This document shows positions 18,710 to 28,548 of a DNA stretch of 64,000 nt, piece by piece. The stretch spans positions 73,171-137,170 of the forward strand of contig CAZVJF010000009.1 of assembly GCA_964627445.1 (NCBI GenBank), in the 5' to 3' direction. Numbering within the stretch: position 1 is the first letter of the stretch; each line of letters opens with the position of its first letter. Position numbers and translations under genes: made by a program. The notes under the pieces were generated by a model that saw nothing but the letters and a program-made list of their open reading frames with translations, was not told the DNA's origin and searched no databases. The stretch is from Luteibaculum sp964627445. Lineage in GTDB: Bacteria > Bacteroidota > Bacteroidia > Flavobacteriales_D > Luteibaculaceae.

Positions 18710-19465
18710 TTATTTTTTGTTAGTGGTGAGATCTATAAGCGAGCTGCTTACCATAAGCTGTACCACGGGGCGTTGCACAAACTGTTGGGGCCTGCGCTGG
18801 TCTAGTTGATCTAGGTATCCCAAATGCACTGTGGCTTTGCTGGAAATAGGCACATCTATGCCCGCATAAATCCAATTGCGATTAAAATTCTGAGGGGCCA
18901 AATTGTTTGCTTGGTTAAACCAAATTTCATCAAATACGGTAACCGATATCGCCTTTTCCCCCACCTTAAAAAGAGGCACTTGTAATTGTAATCGGTAGCG
19001 AAAGCGATTTACGTAGCGCGTTTCATCGGCAATTTGCACCTCGCCATTGCCCAAGGTTTCTACTTGTTGCAAATAGCGCTCCTCTTGCCGAAAACGGTGT
19101 AAAAACTTCACCTTGCCGCTCTGGTGTTTCAAAATTACTTGCTGCCACAAGTTGTGCTCTGTAGTAGCCAACTGGGCTGGAAAGGGGTTGTTGGGATAAT
19201 TACGGATGTAGGTATATCCACCCGAAAAAATCACGTCTTCGTTGAGTTTAAAATCGATTCCTGGCCGGAAAAGAAAATTGGCGTTGTCTGCAAAAGGTGC
19301 CGACTGCCGCAAGTGAAACTCAGTAAAAAGGTTCCACTTGTTGCTCAGTTTTGCATTGTTTAGCCAAAAAAACCACGTGTTTTGCTTTCCTTCTACGGTG
19401 TTTACTTGGGAATAGGTAGAAACCGCAAAGCACAATACGAAAGCTATGGCTAGGTACTTTTTCAT
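18710..19465 (-). CDS. DUF2490 outer-membrane protein
   Basis: 251 residues with a signal peptide (ending STYSQ). The NTWFFWLNNAKLSNKWNLFTEFHLRQ opening and regular amphipathic strands with RFRYRLQ and GYTYIRN-like turns are typical of DUF2490, a predicted outer-membrane beta-barrel family of Bacteroidota with unknown cargo. It diverges from the DUF1853 gene over 23 bp between starts. Confidence 0.82.
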   Translation of the reverse strand: MKKYLAIAFVLCFAVSTYSQVNTVEGKQNTWFFWLNNAKLSNKWNLFTEFHLRQSAPFADNANFLFRPGIDFKLNEDVIFSGGYTYIRNYPNNPFPAQLATTEHNLWQQVILKHQSGKVKFLHRFRQEERYLQQVETLGNGEVQIADETRYVNRFRYRLQLQVPLFKVGEKAISVTVFDEIWFNQANNLAPQNFNRNWIYAGIDVPISSKATVHLGYLDQLDQRRPQQFVQRPVVQLMVSSSLIDLTTNKK

Positions 19466-19488
19466 AATGTTGACTAATTAACAGATTT

Positions 19489-20289
19489 ATGAACGAAAAG
19501 CACCTTCTATCCGATTTTCTTGGCTCGCCCCCCCTGCTTCATCAGCATACAAATTTACAGTACGCCCATTGGCCTATTCGAGAAAATACCGGCCAATACA
19601 CGCCCATAAACAAACAACAGAAGTTGGGTTTCATGGCTGAAGCGCTGTTTGAGCAATACCTATACCAGACACCCGGATGCGTGTTACTAGCCAAAAACCA
19701 CCAAATTATTGAAGATAAAAAAACACGGGGCGAACTGGATTTTATTGTGGAGCACAACCACCAGGCTATACACATAGAGCTGGCCTACAAATTTTATCTG
19801 TGGCACCCCCACGTAGGTAGTGATTTTAATGCCTGGATCGGCCCCAATGATAAAGACCGCTTGGACATAAAATGCAAGCGATTGTTTGAACACCAACTCC
19901 CGTTAGCCTCGCAAGTAACCCTGCCTACTGCGCAAAACACCACAACAGAAATACAATCGCAATACTGCCTGCTAGGACAACTTTTTAGCCCGTGGAATAT
20001 TTCAAAACATGCGGTAGATTGGCACAAACACATTAACCCAGCTGCTTGGCGAGGATACTGGGTGACGTTCCCCGAATTTTGTAGCAACAAGGATTTTACC
20101 GGCTTAAAGTTTTTCCGATTGGATAAGTGGCAATATTTCCTAAATCCGCAAACACAAGTAGCTTGGAAAACGTATTCCGATTTTCTTGCGTTCATTAAAA
20201 GCCCAAACTACCCTTTTAAAACCCAACTGTTGTGGTACAAAACACCCACAGGCAATTTGGGTAAACTCTTTATAACTCAGATACCATGA
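19489..20289 (+). CDS. DUF1853 family protein
   Basis: A 266-residue soluble protein. The block LGFMAEALFEQYL, then GELDFIV (residues 81-87), HIELAYKFYL (95-104) and GPNDKDRLDIKCKRLFEHQL, is the DUF1853 signature. The acidic residues Asp84 and Glu97 with Lys101 recall a PD-(D/E)xK nuclease-type core, but the spacing is not canonical, so this is only a suggestion. Its stop overlaps the msrA start by 4 bp, implying translational coupling. Confidence 0.8.
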   Translation: MNEKHLLSDFLGSPPLLHQHTNLQYAHWPIRENTGQYTPINKQQKLGFMAEALFEQYLYQTPGCVLLAKNHQIIEDKKTRGELDFIVEHNHQAIHIELAYKFYLWHPHVGSDFNAWIGPNDKDRLDIKCKRLFEHQLPLASQVTLPTAQNTTTEIQSQYCLLGQLFSPWNISKHAVDWHKHINPAAWRGYWVTFPEFCSNKDFTGLKFFRLDKWQYFLNPQTQVAWKTYSDFLAFIKSPNYPFKTQLLWYKTPTGNLGKLFITQIP

Positions 20290-20933
20290 AACCAAAACAT
20301 ACGGTCCTACTTGCCCTACTCACGCTGCTTATCTCAGCTAGTTTTGCGTGCCAAAATTCCATTAATCCAGAAAAACCCCAAAAAAAGAAGCAAGACCTCA
20401 GCGGCTATGCTACCGCCTATTTTGCCAGCGGTTGTTTTTGGTGCGTAGAAGCGGTTTTTGAAAGTGTACAAGGAGTACCGGAGGCGGTTTCTGGTTATTC
20501 GGGTGGAAGCGAGCAAAACCCCAGTTATAGAGAAGTAGCCGCAGGTAAAACCGGCCATGCCGAAGCCGTAAAAGTGTATTACGACCCCAAGGTTATCGAT
20601 TACCAAACCTTGCTCACCGTGTACTACGATAGCCACAATCCCACCACAGTAAACGGACAGGGTCCGGATATGGGCCGCCAATACCGCTCCATTATTTTTT
20701 ACCAAAACGAGGAAGAAGAAAAGCTGGCCAAAGCTTTTAAAGACAGCCTGGATGCCAGCGGAACATACAGTCAAAAAATTGCTACCGAAATTGTGCCTTT
20801 TAAAAAATTCTGGGAAGCTGAAGAATACCACCAAGACTACGAAAGGCGCAATCCCAACCAACCCTACGTACGCTCGGTTTCCATCCCCAGACTAAACCGT
20901 TTTAAGGATAAGCACCCCGAGCTTTTAAAGTAA
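20286..20933 (+). CDS. msrA: Peptide-methionine (S)-S-oxide reductase, predicted lipoprotein
   Basis: 215 residues. The catalytic GCFWC (residues 49-53, active Cys50), GYSGG, GHAEAVKVYYDP and the C-terminal HQDYERRNPNQPY are all MsrA signatures. The enzyme reduces methionine-S-sulfoxide in damaged proteins. It carries an N-terminal hydrophobic segment ending ISASFAC with Cys22, so it is probably a lipoprotein acting in the periplasm rather than the usual cytoplasmic form. The start overlaps the DUF1853 stop by 4 bp. Confidence 0.93.
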   Translation: MKPKHTVLLALLTLLISASFACQNSINPEKPQKKKQDLSGYATAYFASGCFWCVEAVFESVQGVPEAVSGYSGGSEQNPSYREVAAGKTGHAEAVKVYYDPKVIDYQTLLTVYYDSHNPTTVNGQGPDMGRQYRSIIFYQNEEEEKLAKAFKDSLDASGTYSQKIATEIVPFKKFWEAEEYHQDYERRNPNQPYVRSVSIPRLNRFKDKHPELLK

Positions 20934-20954
20934 ACCCTAGTTTTACGGGAGAAT

Positions 20955-21485
20955 ATGGAAATCTCCCTAGCGCGCACTCTGCTGCGCCCCATTCAAACCC
21001 AAGATGCCGAGGCCGTTTTGGCCTATAAATCCATTCCAGAAGTAAACCAATGGTTGGGCTGGATTCCGGAAACCACGGAGGATATCCACACTTTTGTAGC
21101 CAAAAACCCCAAAGCATTCAATACTCCAGATACGTGGTTTCAACTGGTTATAGTGCAACTGGAAACTAACACAGTGATTGGTGACATAGGCCTGCACTTT
21201 GTAGATGCACAGCAGTGCGAGCTTGGCTACACCCTCCACCCAAAATATGGCGGACAAGGCTATGCTACTGAAGCCCTTTCTGGTTTGATTTCCTACGTTT
21301 TCACGCAGTTGCATAAGCACCGCATTTTCGCTTCGGTAGATCCTGACAATAAAGCTTCAATACGACTTTTAAAACGCTTACATTTCCGTAAAGAAGCCCA
21401 CCACAAACAGAGCCTTTGGTTTAAGGAACAGTGGGTGGATGATGTAGTCTACGCCATGCTCCGCCAGGATTGGATAGATCAGTAG
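20955..21485 (+). CDS. GNAT family N-acetyltransferase (RimJ/RimL type)
   Basis: A 176-residue protein with the acetyltransferase_3 pattern: an N-terminal RTLLRPIQTQDAEAVLAYKS, the acetyl-CoA-binding block HPKYGGQGYATEAL and the SVDPDNKASIRLLKRLHF motif that ends the GNAT fold. The target amino group is unknown. It begins 22 bp after msrA, on the same strand. Confidence 0.88.
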   Translation: MEISLARTLLRPIQTQDAEAVLAYKSIPEVNQWLGWIPETTEDIHTFVAKNPKAFNTPDTWFQLVIVQLETNTVIGDIGLHFVDAQQCELGYTLHPKYGGQGYATEALSGLISYVFTQLHKHRIFASVDPDNKASIRLLKRLHFRKEAHHKQSLWFKEQWVDDVVYAMLRQDWIDQ

Positions 21486-21554
21486 CTGCGCGGCTACGAT
21501 TCTCCTCGATAACCACGGTTACAGTTCCCGTATTTCCCTATTGAACAACACAAA

Positions 21555-21582
21555 AAAAGGCCCTCTAAACGGAGGGCCTTTT
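21555..21582. terminator. Bidirectional intrinsic terminator
   Basis: An 11-bp perfect stem (AAAAGGCCCTC with GAGGGCCTTTT) around a 6-nt loop, with A-rich and T-rich flanks. It sits between the convergent GNAT and beta-helix genes and can serve both strands. Confidence 0.88.
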
Positions 21583-21607
21583 ACACTTGTTATGGTTGTT
21601 GTAGGTT

Positions 21608-24600
21608 TTACTTCAACTTCACCACGCGGTGGGTTTCAGTGTTGCCATTTACCATTACTTGAATGGAGTAAGCACCCGCATTATAGCGGTTAAAGCTGAT
21701 GGCATTTTCACCGGAGTTTAGCGCTCCTTGCTCCAATACCTTACCGCTGGCCAATTCAATAATGCGGTAATCCGCATCGGCATGGGTAGGAATGGTTACT
21801 TGGATATTTCCAGACAGAATTGGGTTTGGATAAACACGCGTAACATAGCTTTTCGCAGCGGCTTCTTGAATAGAAACACAATTCGTTTGAATCTCGAATG
21901 CACCTATGTCGCGGGTATTTCCAAACACAAGAGAATCCCGTTGATCGTTATCGGTAATAGCTGGATCTCCAGCCTCAATGGCTGGGCTACCGCAAATTAA
22001 AGCGTGGGTAAAAGTTGGACCGCCATTGTCGGTTAATGCACCCAATACAGGATCTACTGGATTGTTGGTAGTACCTACAATATCTGTGTTTTTTAGCGGG
22101 AAAATCCCGTCTTCATCCACACCAATTAGGTTATATCCATCCGATACGTAAGTACCTTGTGGGTTCACAAAATCAGCACTTCCATTTCCACCCGATTCTT
22201 CGTTAGAAGCCACTAGAGTACTGCTCAAGGTTATGGTGCTATTGGCCTCGTTTTGTGCCAATCCCCCCCCTTCAAACGTGGTAACATTCTCTGTAATGGT
22301 AGATGCCAAAATAGACATATCACCATTGTTGTAGATACCACCACCGTAACGGTTTGTTTGATTGGCAGATACAGTAGAGAAATTAAGGTCCATGATACCT
22401 CCGTTGTTGTGGATACCACCACCGGAACCATCGCCACTCAACGCTGCGTTGTTGTTTATAGTACTGCGGTTTATCACAAGAATACCTCCATTGTTAAATA
22501 CACCGCCACCACCATCATTTTCGGCAACACCGTTGGCATTGTTTCCGCTAATGCTAGCTTGTGCGATAACCATTTCACCGCTGCCGTTCCAGATTGCTCC
22601 ACCTTCGCGGCCAGCCTCGTTATTGGTAAAAGAGCCTCCGATGATTTCCGAGTCTCCAGCTCCGGTTAGGTGTATTGCACCTCCATTACCTGGGGCATCT
22701 CCGGTTATGTTACTATCGAAGTCACTATCGGTAATCACCATATTGGTTCCAGCACCTGCGTTACTCTCAATGGCACCACCGGCACGATTGGATGTGTTAT
22801 TGGTAAACAGACAAGAATCTACCGTTAATGTAGTTCCTACATCGGTTAGTATAGCACCCCCTGAACCTGAAGTTCCCGTAGCACGGTTGTTATCAAATTC
22901 ACAGTTCAACACGATCATGGTACCGGCTACATTAAACAATGCGCCTCCTCCTTGATCGGCTCCGTCACCTAGTGCTACGTTGTCGGTAAAAACGATGTCT
23001 TCTACAGTCATAGTTCCTGCACCATTCCAAAGGCCACCGCCTTCGGCAGCAGCGCTGTTGGCCGTTACAGAACCTCCGGTTACAAACATGTCTCCGTTTC
23101 CACTAATATGGATAGCACCTCCATTACCGGGAGCAGCGCCTGTAGCGTTGCTATCTAATTGGGTGTTGGATACGGTTACCAGCGTTGTATTTCCAGAGCG
23201 GTCTTCAATTCCTCCACCCGCACGATTGGCTTCATTTCCAACAATAATACAGTTGGATACGGTAAGCGTGGCTGCAGAGTCGTTTAGAATACCTCCACCA
23301 GAACCTGAGCCCATAGGTGCCAAGTTGTATGCAATCGTAGCATTAGAAACTTCCATTTCACCGCGAAGATTAAATAGGGCGCCACCACCTTGGCTTGCCA
23401 TCATACCATTTGCGATATTGCTATCCAATGTGGTTCCGTCTACCGTCATTAGACCGGTACCATTCCAAAGGCCACCACCTTCGGCGGCAGCAATATTTCC
23501 GCGAACGGTACCGCCTGTTATTGTAGCATTACCAGCACCTGTAATGTGCAAGGCTCCACCATTACCTGGAGCGTCTCCAGTAGTGTTTCTCGCCATTTCC
23601 ACATTGTTTAATGTAATGGTTGTAGCACTGCCCGAATTATCTTCGATGGCACCACCCGCACGGCTACACTCGTTCTCATTAAGAGTGGATGAACTCACAG
23701 TCAAAGTACCGCCAACATCGTTTAGGATACCGCCACCAGAACCCGCAGTTCCAAGAGCCGTGTTTCCAGAAATTACGGTTCCGTTCTGCACAACTAGAGT
23801 ACCCGACAAGTTGTAGATTCCTCCACCACCTTGGTCGGCATTATCACCATTGGCTACATTGTTCTCGATAGAACAGCCGTCTACCGTCATGGTACCGGAG
23901 CCATTCCACAAACCACCACCTTCGGCAGCGGCTAGGTTGTTTACAATACTTGAAGCGTTTATTGAAACATCACCTGCACCCGTTACGTGTAGGGCTCCTC
24001 CATTACCTGGGCTAGATGCTGCAGTATTGCCGTTTAGCACCGCATTATTTATAGTAACCACGGTTGCATCTCCAGACACATCTTCGATACCACCACCAGC
24101 GCGTACTGCGGTGTTGTTAGCAATGGTTGCGGTGTTAATGGTCAGTGTTGCGGCAGAATCGTTTAGAATACCTCCACCTGAACCAGCAGCTCCATCGGCC
24201 ACGTTGTTTCGGATAATTGTTCCTTCAACTACAAACAATTCGCCTCGTAGGTTGAAGATACCTCCACCACCTTGGTCCGGAGCGTCTCCACTTGCTGTAT
24301 TTCCTAAAATACTAGTTCCGGTAACGGTCATAGTTCCTGCACCGTTCCAAAGGCCACCACCTTCTGCCGATGCAAAGTTTCCATTCACGGTTCCTCCGTT
24401 TACGGTCAAATCTGCATCGCCTGTAATGTGCAGTCCACCACCATTTCCGGGGCTAGAAGCAACGCTGTTGCTATCTAAGTTCACCATGAGTAAACTGTTG
24501 GTTTCTGCACCTGCAGTTTTGGTATTATCTTCAATACCACCACCTGCACGAACCGCGCTGTTATTACGAACTATAGTGTTGGTAAGATTGTAAGAACTTC

Positions 24601-26140
24601 CAGCATCGCTTAAAATTCCACCACCAGATCCAGCAGCTCCATCGGCCACGTTGTCGGTTATGGTTGCGCCAGTTACGGTTAACACACCAGAAAGGTTGTA
24701 GATTCCTCCACCCCCTTGGTCCGATCCATCACCACTGGCTGTATTACCAGAAATAAAAGTACCATCAACGGTCATTACTCCGGCTCCGTTCCACAGTCCA
24801 CCGCCTTCAGCAGAAGCAACATTTCCACGAACAAAACCATCCGTGATATTCACATCGCCTGGGCCAGTTATGTGCAATCCTCCTCCGTTTCCGGGGTTAC
24901 TGGCTGTAGTATTCGAATCAAGCGTTACGTCAATTAGATTTAGCGGGAACGTACTTCCCGAGTTATCTTCAATACCCCCACCTGCTCTAGATGCTGAGTT
25001 GTTGGTAATTATAGAGTTTACGATGGTCATATTGGCTGCATTCATTCCAGCCGTGTAGTTAAATACGCCCCCACCTGAACCTGAAAGGCCTTCAGCAACA
25101 TTGCTTTCGATAAGGGTGTTGTTTTGTATAATAAGAATACCTCCGTTGTTAAATATGGCGCCACCTCCATCGTCTGGGGCATCACCAGAAGCAACGTTTC
25201 CAGTAAAGGAGCTGGATGAAATCGTCATGCTTCCAGAACCATTCCAAACTCCACCACCTTCGCGAGCTGCAAGGTTGCCTTGGTAGGTATCTCCGGTTAT
25301 AAACATGGTTCCATCACCTGAAATATGAATAGCGCCACCATTACCAGGATTGCTTCCCGTTTGGTTGGCTATAAATGTGTTACCTGTAAAGCGTACTGTT
25401 GTGGCGCTGCCTGAGCGATCTTCTACTGCTCCCCCTGCGCGTACCGCAGTGTTGCTGGTGTAATCGCAGGTGTCTGAAACTAAACTAGCTCCGTTGGTTA
25501 GAAATATGGCGCCACCTGAACCCGAAGTTCCTGTTGCGGTATTACCATCAAAGGTTGTCTGACGGATTACTAACTGGCCTGCTTCGTTGTATATAGCACC
25601 ACCACCTAGCGTAGCAGCATTCCCCGCTGCTGTATTCCCGGTAAACGATGAATTCTCTATCACGAAATCACCCAATCCAGAAAAATGGATAGCTCCACCC
25701 GAGCTATCGGCTTCTCCACCAGAAAACGCACATTCATCCAAAAACAAGCGGGTCATGCTGGCGTAAATATGCGCACCCACAGAATCTGTTGAGGCATTTA
25801 AAAAACCAATACCGTTGATAATAACAGAGTCTGCTGTTGTAATTCTAAAGGTGCGGCCTGTGTTGCCCGCGCCTGATATAGTGGTTTGTCCACTACCGTT
25901 ACCAAGAATCACTAGCGGCTTATCAATAACAATTTCGCCTTGGCTCAGCACATTGGCGTCCGCAACTAATGGTAAAAAAGTAATGGTATCGCCAGGACCT
26001 GCATTGGCAACGGCTGTGCGCAAGTCGTTACCGACACCATCGGTGGGCGAACTTACGGTTTGGTTTTGCGCTACCACCGATGTTATCCCGAAAAACAGAG
26101 ACAAACAGGTGAATAGCAAAGCGTAGCTTTTTGTATTCAT
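21608..26140 (-). CDS. Giant parallel beta-helix surface protein with T9SS type A sorting domain
   Basis: About 1510 residues from the Met preceding the signal peptide (NTKSYALLFTCLSLFFG..., ending VVAQ). The body is a Gly/Asn/Thr-rich series of GGG(L/I)-xNG, GNGGxLHxTG and SGGGIxND motifs, as in polymorphic outer-membrane-protein and choice-of-anchor Q beta-helices. A block containing EGGGLWNG recurs about seven times with a period near 440 bp (about 147 residues). The C-terminus (VYPNPILSGNIQV... to HRVVKLK) is a Por-secretion sorting domain. It is predicted to be an exported filamentous adhesin or polysaccharide-acting surface protein; no catalytic site was recognised. Confidence 0.88.
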   Translation of the reverse strand: MNTKSYALLFTCLSLFFGITSVVAQNQTVSSPTDGVGNDLRTAVANAGPGDTITFLPLVADANVLSQGEIVIDKPLVILGNGSGQTTISGAGNTGRTFRITTADSVIINGIGFLNASTDSVGAHIYASMTRLFLDECAFSGGEADSSGGAIHFSGLGDFVIENSSFTGNTAAGNAATLGGGAIYNEAGQLVIRQTTFDGNTATGTSGSGGAIFLTNGASLVSDTCDYTSNTAVRAGGAVEDRSGSATTVRFTGNTFIANQTGSNPGNGGAIHISGDGTMFITGDTYQGNLAAREGGGVWNGSGSMTISSSSFTGNVASGDAPDDGGGAIFNNGGILIIQNNTLIESNVAEGLSGSGGGVFNYTAGMNAANMTIVNSIITNNSASRAGGGIEDNSGSTFPLNLIDVTLDSNTTASNPGNGGGLHITGPGDVNITDGFVRGNVASAEGGGLWNGAGVMTVDGTFISGNTASGDGSDQGGGGIYNLSGVLTVTGATITDNVADGAAGSGGGILSDAGSSYNLTNTIVRNNSAVRAGGGIEDNTKTAGAETNSLLMVNLDSNSVASSPGNGGGLHITGDADLTVNGGTVNGNFASAEGGGLWNGAGTMTVTGTSILGNTASGDAPDQGGGGIFNLRGELFVVEGTIIRNNVADGAAGSGGGILNDSAATLTINTATIANNTAVRAGGGIEDVSGDATVVTINNAVLNGNTAASSPGNGGALHVTGAGDVSINASSIVNNLAAAEGGGLWNGSGTMTVDGCSIENNVANGDNADQGGGGIYNLSGTLVVQNGTVISGNTALGTAGSGGGILNDVGGTLTVSSSTLNENECSRAGGAIEDNSGSATTITLNNVEMARNTTGDAPGNGGALHITGAGNATITGGTVRGNIAAAEGGGLWNGTGLMTVDGTTLDSNIANGMMASQGGGALFNLRGEMEVSNATIAYNLAPMGSGSGGGILNDSAATLTVSNCIIVGNEANRAGGGIEDRSGNTTLVTVSNTQLDSNATGAAPGNGGAIHISGNGDMFVTGGSVTANSAAAEGGGLWNGAGTMTVEDIVFTDNVALGDGADQGGGALFNVAGTMIVLNCEFDNNRATGTSGSGGAILTDVGTTLTVDSCLFTNNTSNRAGGAIESNAGAGTNMVITDSDFDSNITGDAPGNGGAIHLTGAGDSEIIGGSFTNNEAGREGGAIWNGSGEMVIAQASISGNNANGVAENDGGGGVFNNGGILVINRSTINNNAALSGDGSGGGIHNNGGIMDLNFSTVSANQTNRYGGGIYNNGDMSILASTITENVTTFEGGGLAQNEANSTITLSSTLVASNEESGGNGSADFVNPQGTYVSDGYNLIGVDEDGIFPLKNTDIVGTTNNPVDPVLGALTDNGGPTFTHALICGSPAIEAGDPAITDNDQRDSLVFGNTRDIGAFEIQTNCVSIQEAAAKSYVTRVYPNPILSGNIQVTIPTHADADYRIIELASGKVLEQGALNSGENAISFNRYNAGAYSIQVMVNGNTETHRVVKLK

Positions 26141-26283
26141 AGCGTTTGGGTTTTGATTCGTTTTTGTGTTCTTATAAACGTAATTCGACAACGATTTGAT
26201 TTTAGCCAATCAATAACCAATCCCGCAGGATTAGGTGCATTGATTAAATAACAAAGCATCCCTATTGCATTGCAAATTGGACT

Positions 26284-26304
26284 AAAACCACGCTGCGTGG
26301 CTAT
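26284..26304 (-). terminator. Probable terminator of the acs gene
   Basis: CCACGC and GCGTGG arms (26288-26293 and 26295-26300) around one base. On the minus strand the hairpin is followed by TTTTAGT. It lies about 55 bp past the acs stop. The loop is very tight, so confidence is moderate. Confidence 0.45.
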
Positions 26305-26356
26305 GATAATAATACAAACGGAAGAGCCTCTTTATTTAATAAGATTTAACGCCAGG

Positions 26357-28264
26357 TTACGCTTGCAGCACCTCAGCTCCCGACTTTATCTCATCCACAA
26401 CGTCAGGATCCAACAGCGTAGAAGTATCCCCTAAATTGTCTGCAGAACCCTCTGCTATTTTCCTCAGAATTCTTCGCATAATTTTACCGGAACGGGTCTT
26501 CGGCAAAGCCGATACAAATTGAATTTTTTCTGGACGTGCTATCTTCCCTATCCGCTCTACCACGGTCTCTACAATGGCACCACGCGCCACCTTCTCATCT
26601 TCCGGCATATTATCGCAAACAATGTATGCATATATTCCTTGCCCTTTTACATCGTGCGGATAACCTACTACAGCAGATTCTACCACGAGTTCGTTGTGGT
26701 TGATAGCTTCTTCGATTTCTGCAGTTCCAAAGCGGTGCCCGCTTACGTTGATCACATCATCTACACGACCAATGATGCGGTACATGCCTTGGGCATCGCG
26801 TTTGGCGCCATCGCCTGTAAAGTAATATCCTGCGTAATGCGAGAAGTAGGAGTTTTTGCAGCGCTCGTGATCACCATAGGTGGTGCGCAGAATAGATGGC
26901 CAAGGATGTTTTATACATAAGTATCCTTCCACCTCGTTCTCCGTAATCTCTTTGCCCTCTTGATCTAATAATACGGGCTGGATTCCAGGCAAGGGATATC
27001 CGGCATGTGCGGGTTTCATAGGACTATGGTGTCCAAGGCCCGAAATCATAATACCACCCGTTTCGGTTTGCCACCAGGTATCTACAATGGGGCAACGATC
27101 TTTACCCACATGGGTTCGATACCAGTTCCACGCTTCTTCATTAATGGGCTCTCCTACCGTACCCAAAACCTTCAATGAATCCAGACTATAGCTAAGCACA
27201 TGGTCCTCGCCATGCGCCATTAAGGCTCGTATTGCCGTAGGTGCTGTGTAAAAAATATTCACCCCATGCTTGTCGCATATTTGCCAAAACCTCCCTGCAT
27301 CGGGGTAAGTTGGAACGCCTTCGAACATCATCGTTGTGGCTCCTGAAAGTAACGGACCGTACACAATGTAGGTATGTCCTGTTATCCAACCTACATCGGC
27401 TGTACACCAATAAATGTCACTCTCTTCGTATTGAAATACGTTTTGAAAGGAGTACGCTGCGTAGACCATATATCCACCGCAGGTATGCACTACCCCTTTG
27501 GGTTTACCCGTAGATCCAGAGGTGTACAATATGAAGAGCATATCCTCCGAGTCCATGGGTTCTGCTGGGCAGTGTGTGCTCTGTCCTTCGACCACATCGT
27601 GCCACCAGAGGTCTCTTTTTTCAACCATTTCTGGCGACCAATCCAGACAATTATATACAATTACCCGTTCCACAGAATCGCAGTGCTGCAGGGCTTCATT
27701 GACTACTCTTTTCAAGGGTACTTGCTTGGTACCTCGGTTGAGGCCATCGGCTGTAATTACCATTTTGGCCTGGGCATCGTTGATACGATCGGCAATGGCC
27801 GAGGCACTAAACCCAGCAAAGACTACAGAGTGCACCGCTCCTATGCGTGCACAAGCCAATACAGCAATGGTTAGTTCTGGTATCATGGGCATGTAAACCA
27901 CCACGCGATCTCCTTTGCGTATACCTTGTGCTTTTAGTGCATTTGCAAAAGCACATACTTTATCATAAAGTTCTTTATAGGTGAGGCGCACAAAGCGCTC
28001 TCTGGGGTCGTTAGGTTCCCAAATGAGTGCGAGCTTGTTGCCCCGTTTTTCAAGGTGCCTGTCCAGGCAGTTCTCCGTAATATTTAGTTTACCATTGAGA
28101 AACCATTTCACATCAGGACTATCAAACTCCCAATCACACACATGGGAATACGGTTTTTTCCAGTAAAACTGCTGTGCTATTTCGTCCCAGAATCCTTCTG
28201 GATCGGCAACACTTTGCTTATACGCTTCTTGGTATTCTTTAAAACTGGAGATTTTCATGGACAT
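26357..28264 (-). CDS. acs: Acetyl-CoA synthetase (acetate-CoA ligase)
   Basis: A 635-residue AMP-forming enzyme that activates acetate to acetyl-CoA through acetyl-AMP. Motifs are LYTSGSTGKPKGVVHT (P-loop-like A3), DTWWQTETGG, YFTGDGAKRDAQG, GRVDDVINVSGHR and the C-terminal LPKTRSGKIMRR, whose Lys is the conserved adenylation residue and the usual acetylation control site. The length is normal. The start may be either of two ATGs 6 bp apart. It stands alone between two giant secreted-protein genes. Confidence 0.96.
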   Translation of the reverse strand: MSMKISSFKEYQEAYKQSVADPEGFWDEIAQQFYWKKPYSHVCDWEFDSPDVKWFLNGKLNITENCLDRHLEKRGNKLALIWEPNDPRERFVRLTYKELYDKVCAFANALKAQGIRKGDRVVVYMPMIPELTIAVLACARIGAVHSVVFAGFSASAIADRINDAQAKMVITADGLNRGTKQVPLKRVVNEALQHCDSVERVIVYNCLDWSPEMVEKRDLWWHDVVEGQSTHCPAEPMDSEDMLFILYTSGSTGKPKGVVHTCGGYMVYAAYSFQNVFQYEESDIYWCTADVGWITGHTYIVYGPLLSGATTMMFEGVPTYPDAGRFWQICDKHGVNIFYTAPTAIRALMAHGEDHVLSYSLDSLKVLGTVGEPINEEAWNWYRTHVGKDRCPIVDTWWQTETGGIMISGLGHHSPMKPAHAGYPLPGIQPVLLDQEGKEITENEVEGYLCIKHPWPSILRTTYGDHERCKNSYFSHYAGYYFTGDGAKRDAQGMYRIIGRVDDVINVSGHRFGTAEIEEAINHNELVVESAVVGYPHDVKGQGIYAYIVCDNMPEDEKVARGAIVETVVERIGKIARPEKIQFVSALPKTRSGKIMRRILRKIAEGSADNLGDTSTLLDPDVVDEIKSGAEVLQA

Positions 28265-28548
28265 AGCTACAATGAGTTTTGGTCTGCGTTGAAAATAAAA
28301 ATCCTAGACGGAAACTCCATCAAATGATAAACTAAATCATATATGTATCAGGAAACGGTTTTTTAAATCATTCCTGCCTTACTTGACGAAGCTGGGAAAA
28401 CGCAATGCACCGTCCCGATGAAAGAAGCCATGTACATAAGTAGTGCCCACCATCGAGACCGCAACCTTGCGATACGCCATAAAAAAAAGCATGGTTGCCC
28501 ATGCCTTTACTGCAATATAGATAAGATTACCCTTGCTATACGGGAGCA

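Noticed and set aside
22253..24593. Long plus-strand Pro/Ser-rich open frames opposite the beta-helix gene
   Set aside because: They are antisense shadows created by the Gly-rich repeat codons of the real gene and show the same periodicity.
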